From: Methylocella sp. | Lineage (GTDB): Bacteria; Pseudomonadota; Alphaproteobacteria; Rhizobiales; Beijerinckiaceae | Direction of reading: 5' to 3' | NCBI GenBank assembly: GCA_037200525.1 | Contig: JBBCGG010000001.1 | Span: forward strand, 4,084,501 to 4,148,500 | DNA length: 64,000 bases | Position numbers and translations under genes: made by a program | The notes under the pieces: generated by a model | Databases searched by the model: none | The model's input: only the letters and a program-made list of their open reading frames with translations | What the model was told of the DNA's origin: nothing | In this document: positions 61,421-64,000 of the stretch, one piece after another | How positions within the stretch are numbered: the stretch's first letter is position 1 | How the letters are laid out: each line of letters begins with the position of its first letter

Positions 61421-61558
61421 GCGGCTCTGCGCGCTGTCTCACGATCGCGCGGCGCGGTTCCGCCGGTTGAAGCGACCCGCCCCCGAAGCGTCGATAATCA
61501 AATGGGTTATGTACAATTTGCAAAATCATTTTAGGCTTTTCCTTAAAGGATAAAGGCA

Positions 61559-61705
61559 ATGCACTGGAAGACACTGATCTCTGCGATTTACATCCTCGTT
61601 TCGGCCATCATATGGGCCATCGCGTTTGCCTGGACATCGTCCGACTCATTACCCGCAAAGACGCGTAAGAGGACAGCTGCATTCCTTCGCCATTCGGAGC
61701 AGTGA
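61559..61705 (+). CDS. Small single-span membrane protein, 48 residues
   Basis: Reads MHWKTLISAIYILVSAIIW and continues with one hydrophobic helix (to about residue 25), then a basic tail (KTRKRTAAFLRHSEQ). AAAGGATAAAGG lies just before the ATG at 61559, a strong ribosome-binding region. No family recognised. It overlaps no other supported gene. Confidence 0.55.
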   Translation: MHWKTLISAIYILVSAIIWAIAFAWTSSDSLPAKTRKRTAAFLRHSEQ

Positions 61706-61877
61706 CGATGGCGATCAGTCCCTATCCTGCGGCCGGGGCTCGCAAACCGAAGCCTTGCTGTGTCCTGGCGTGTGCTGCGACGCACAGCGCGGGCATCGCT
61801 TGTTCGACACAACTTTCGAAATTTCGAATTTTATAGATTTGGCAAATAGCGCCGCGGCCTCCGTCAGGAACTACCCA

Positions 61878-62306
61878 ATGATTATTCGCACCACCATCCT
61901 TAGCCTTTGCATCTTTGCCGCTCCGGCCCTCGCCGAGTCGCAGCTTCCTTTGGCGAAGGCAAGCCAGCCGCAGCTTGCCCAAGAGCCCGCTTATCCCGAT
62001 TGCGGGCGGGATAAATGGCCTTGCGTCCAACGCGCTCAACCGGAGATGGCTTACCAGTCCGAAATGTGCGGATCGGTCGTGCATCGGAGCCAGCAGGCAA
62101 TTTCCGATAGATGCCACCGCGCCTACGACGGGCCGGAATATTCGACGGCGACCAAGGAGGCGCGCAAACACGCGATTGATATGTGCGTCGTGAGAGAAAC
62201 CGCGCTTGACGCCAATAATTTAGGCAGACCTTCGCAAATCGGGCCTGATCAAAAGGAGGCTCTGTCAAAGGGCGCAAATCGTTCGGTGGCCGAGACAACC
62301 CCCTGA
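61878..62306 (+). CDS. Secreted hypothetical protein, 142 residues
   Basis: A signal peptide (MIIRTTILSLCIFAAPALA) is followed by a mature protein with four or more cysteines (YPDCGRDKWPCVQRA, EMCGSVV, CHRAYDG, DMCVVRE) and no known family. The start ATG 61878 gives the signal peptide; the open frame extends upstream to 61626 without a leader. The Cys pattern suggests disulfide bonds in the periplasm. Confidence 0.65.
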   Translation: MIIRTTILSLCIFAAPALAESQLPLAKASQPQLAQEPAYPDCGRDKWPCVQRAQPEMAYQSEMCGSVVHRSQQAISDRCHRAYDGPEYSTATKEARKHAIDMCVVRETALDANNLGRPSQIGPDQKEALSKGANRSVAETTP

Positions 62307-62663
62307 CGACGACTAAGACGCCGCTTTGAGGCAAACAAATCCAGAGGGATGCACAACTCAAGCCTGCGCGACATGATGCCGAGACCCAGGCTCCGTGCTG
62401 TCGCTTTCCAGCTCGCCTATCAACAGCTGTGTGCGCACCCTTGCACTCGCTCCGTTTTCGCGATGCTACCAAAAGCGCGGCCGGCGGCAGAATCGCCGGG
62501 CGCGGCGCTGCGCGCCCATTCGCGCTGCGGCGAGGGCCTTGTGGCGCAATGATGCCAATAAGTCAGCAGCTCTGCAGGTTTCGCCCTGAATAATTTGGCG
62601 ACCTCCGCCTGCAAGATCCCGCAAAACCTTATCAGTTGAACGCTCCATCTAAGCCAACCGGCG
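62307..62663. other. Gap between the secreted protein and the broken ribokinase
   Basis: About 350 bases; open frames on both strands are short and overlap each other (62349-62552 plus, 62420-62704 minus), and none shows a recognisable domain or a strong start. I see no clear structure. Confidence 0.4.
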
Positions 62664-63636
62664 CTAGGACAACTGCCTCTCGCCGTCCGCGCCGCATCGT
62701 CCACCGCGCAGGCCGTTTAGACCCAGATTCTTGAACTCATCTTCGAACGCGTAGGCCTTTTGCGCTCCTCGCCGGGTGATTGAGTCGGCCGCATAGCGAA
62801 CCGCTTTGCCGAGAGAGCCGAGGAGATCGCCGGTTTCGACGTAATAGCGGGCGAAGCAGCCCATGAAGGCGTCGCCGGCCCCCGTCGTGTCGACCGGCGT
62901 AACCGGGCCTGGCGAAGCGATGGGAACAACGTCGGTCTCCGTAACCAGTAGGGCTCCGCGTGCGCCGAGGGTGACGATCACTGTCCCGATCCCTTTCGCA
63001 ATAAGGCTGCGAGCCGCGGCCTCGACTTCGGCCAAGCTGTCGACGGGCTGGCCCGAGAGCGTGCGGAGTTCACTCTCATTCGGCGCGAGAAAAGTCGCAT
63101 GCCTGATCTTCTCGAGATCGAGCGCGCCGACCGCAGGCGCAGGATTGAGCAGGGTCTTGATGCCGTTGCGATGGCCGAACTCAATGGCTGAATAGACCGT
63201 CTCAACCGGAATCTCCAATTGCAGCAGGATCAGGCGGCAGGATTTGAGGTCGTCGGCGGCCCGCTCGATATCGGCCGGCAAAAGGTCGGCATTTTGCGCC
63301 CTTGACAATGAGGATCGAATTCTCACCCGACGGCTCCACCATAATGGACGCAACGCCGCTCGACCGACCCGGCGCTTTGCCGACGTGGCGTGTGCCGATT
63401 CCAAAGCTTTCGAGATTCTTGATCGTATCATCGGCGAACATGTCGTCGCCGACCTTGGTGATCATTAGGACGTCGCCGCCAAGCTTGGCTGCTGCAACGG
63501 CTTGGTTCGCCCCCTTGCCGCCGTGGCCCATCTCAAAGGACAGAGCTTCGACGGTCTCGCCTTTGCCCGGCATGCGCGCCACATATGTGACGAGATCAAT
63601 CATGTTGCTGCCGATGACGGCGATGCGCCCTGCCAT
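62664..63636 (-). pseudogene. rbsK: Ribokinase-like PfkB carbohydrate kinase, frameshifted
   Basis: The N-terminal half (63636 down to about 63297) has AVIGSNMIDLVTYVARMPGKGET and GHGGKGANQAVAAAKLGG, the PfkB substrate-binding motif. The C-terminal half is in another frame (about 63295 down to 62664), with LLNPAPA, PNESELRTLSG and the catalytic DTTGAGDAFMG. The frames would join if one A were removed from the run at 63292-63295, restoring GANADLLPAD. So a single-base insertion breaks the gene; a sequencing error in the homopolymer is equally possible. It begins 1 base after the small frame at 63638. Confidence 0.85.
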
Positions 63637-63637
63637 G

Positions 63638-63901
63638 TCAGGCTCCCTTTGTGTGCTGTGAGATGATTGATCGAGCGAGATCGGTCGCTACGATTCGATC
63701 GACGTAGCGGAGATGGGTCGTGACGGTTTCGCGCGATGCGTCCGCAAGGACGCGGAGATTGCCCTTATGCTTTTCAGCTGCATAACCCTCCGGCTCACGC
63801 GCGCGGGGCATAACAAAAGCGGCGACCGGATCGTAGCAAACCGATAACCCGTCGTCTTCCAGTCGCGCCAAAAGGAAGAATCTCGCTGGCTCTAGGGCCA
63901 C
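63638..63901 (-). CDS. Hypothetical protein, 87 residues, upstream of rbsK
   Basis: An open frame with a GTG start at 63901 (the first codons overlap the end of an upstream frame by about 10 bases) that ends 1 base before rbsK, so co-transcription with it is likely. It contains CYDPVAAFVMPRA and RYVDRIVATDLARS. I wondered about the C-terminal part of a nucleoside hydrolase, but no motif makes this firm. The name is left open. Confidence 0.4.
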   Translation of the reverse strand: MALEPARFFLLARLEDDGLSVCYDPVAAFVMPRAREPEGYAAEKHKGNLRVLADASRETVTTHLRYVDRIVATDLARSIISQHTKGA

Positions 63902-63999
63902 CCTCCTTCGACAAAAGTGAAATTCGCGCGGCGCAGATACATCAGGTTCATCTGCGCCAGAGATACCACAGTCATGACGAGATTGACGTAGGTGCGCCC
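63892..63999 (-). CDS. C-terminal end of an upstream gene (partial)
   Basis: On the minus strand a frame enters from the right edge of the window and ends at 63892, reading ...MTVVSLAQMNLMYLRRANFTFVEGGWP. It overlaps the GTG of the next frame in the way coupled genes do. Too short to identify. Confidence 0.3.
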   Translation of the reverse strand, partial: GRTYVNLVMTVVSLAQMNLMYLRRANFTFVEGGWP

Positions 64000-64000
64000 G

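Overview
The window is 64 kb of a GC-rich alphaproteobacterial chromosome, most likely Hyphomicrobiales (Rhizobiales) and plausibly a Beijerinckiaceae-type autotroph or methylotroph. The evidence is a red-type (form IC) RuBisCO operon with CbbX, a class I lysyl-tRNA synthetase, an IalB-family protein, the lptM-lysA-TIGR02302 block, a DUF6460-like protein, and the rpmH-rnpA-yidC-engB order. No species can be named from the sequence alone.

Layout: (1) 1-4738, housekeeping genes: 3' part of purL, bolA, grxD, tlpA (-), argH. (2) 4751-14689, a Calvin-cycle locus: cbbR (-) divergent from cbbF-P-T-A-L-S-X-E. It supplies RuBisCO, its activase, phosphoribulokinase and most regeneration enzymes; pgk and gap are not here. 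(3) 14690-24348, rpmH-rnpA-yidC-engB-argB, a HAD phosphatase joined in frame to dapD, a small membrane protein, a chorismate-mutase protein, hisC and tyrC. (4) 24509-26896, ialB, a PHB-depolymerase-like esterase and a ribbon-helix-helix regulator with repeats over its own promoter. (5) 27310-37399, a 39-residue basic protein, lptM, lysA, a TIGR02302 protein, a twin-TM protein, cobalamin adenosyltransferase, a frameshifted peptide-binding protein, a secreted protein with two copies of a 23-residue Cys repeat, a nitrilase, alkB and gpmA. (6) 37695-43990, two apparently identical IS5-family (IS427-like) elements in direct orientation flanking pyrD, a phosphopantetheinyl transferase, a DUF2158 protein, hemF and trmL. 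(7) 44084-49171, petABC (cytochrome bc1), class I lysS and a DUF952 protein. (8) 49331-51526, two small hypothetical genes and an MBL-fold hydrolase, then tRNA-Arg(UCG) at 51712. (9) 51789-64000, an accessory-looking region: two large secreted phosphoesterases, an imelysin-family gene preceded by a Pho-box-like repeat, a di-haem cytochrome c, a second IS5-type element, an outer-membrane beta-barrel gene, small secreted or membrane proteins and a frameshifted ribokinase.

How it fits together: the cbb operon is a nearly self-contained CO2-fixation module placed between argH and lptM-lysA, genes that are usually close together in related genomes. Lysine and arginine functions (argH, argB, dapD, lysA, lysS) are scattered through the window, and petABC supplies the respiratory bc1 complex. 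The best candidates for something unusual are the HAD-DapD fusion ORF, the Cys-repeat secreted protein, and the phosphoesterase/imelysin/di-haem cytochrome cluster with a possible phosphate-control site. I saw no CRISPR array, integrase, restriction system or recognisable antiphage system.
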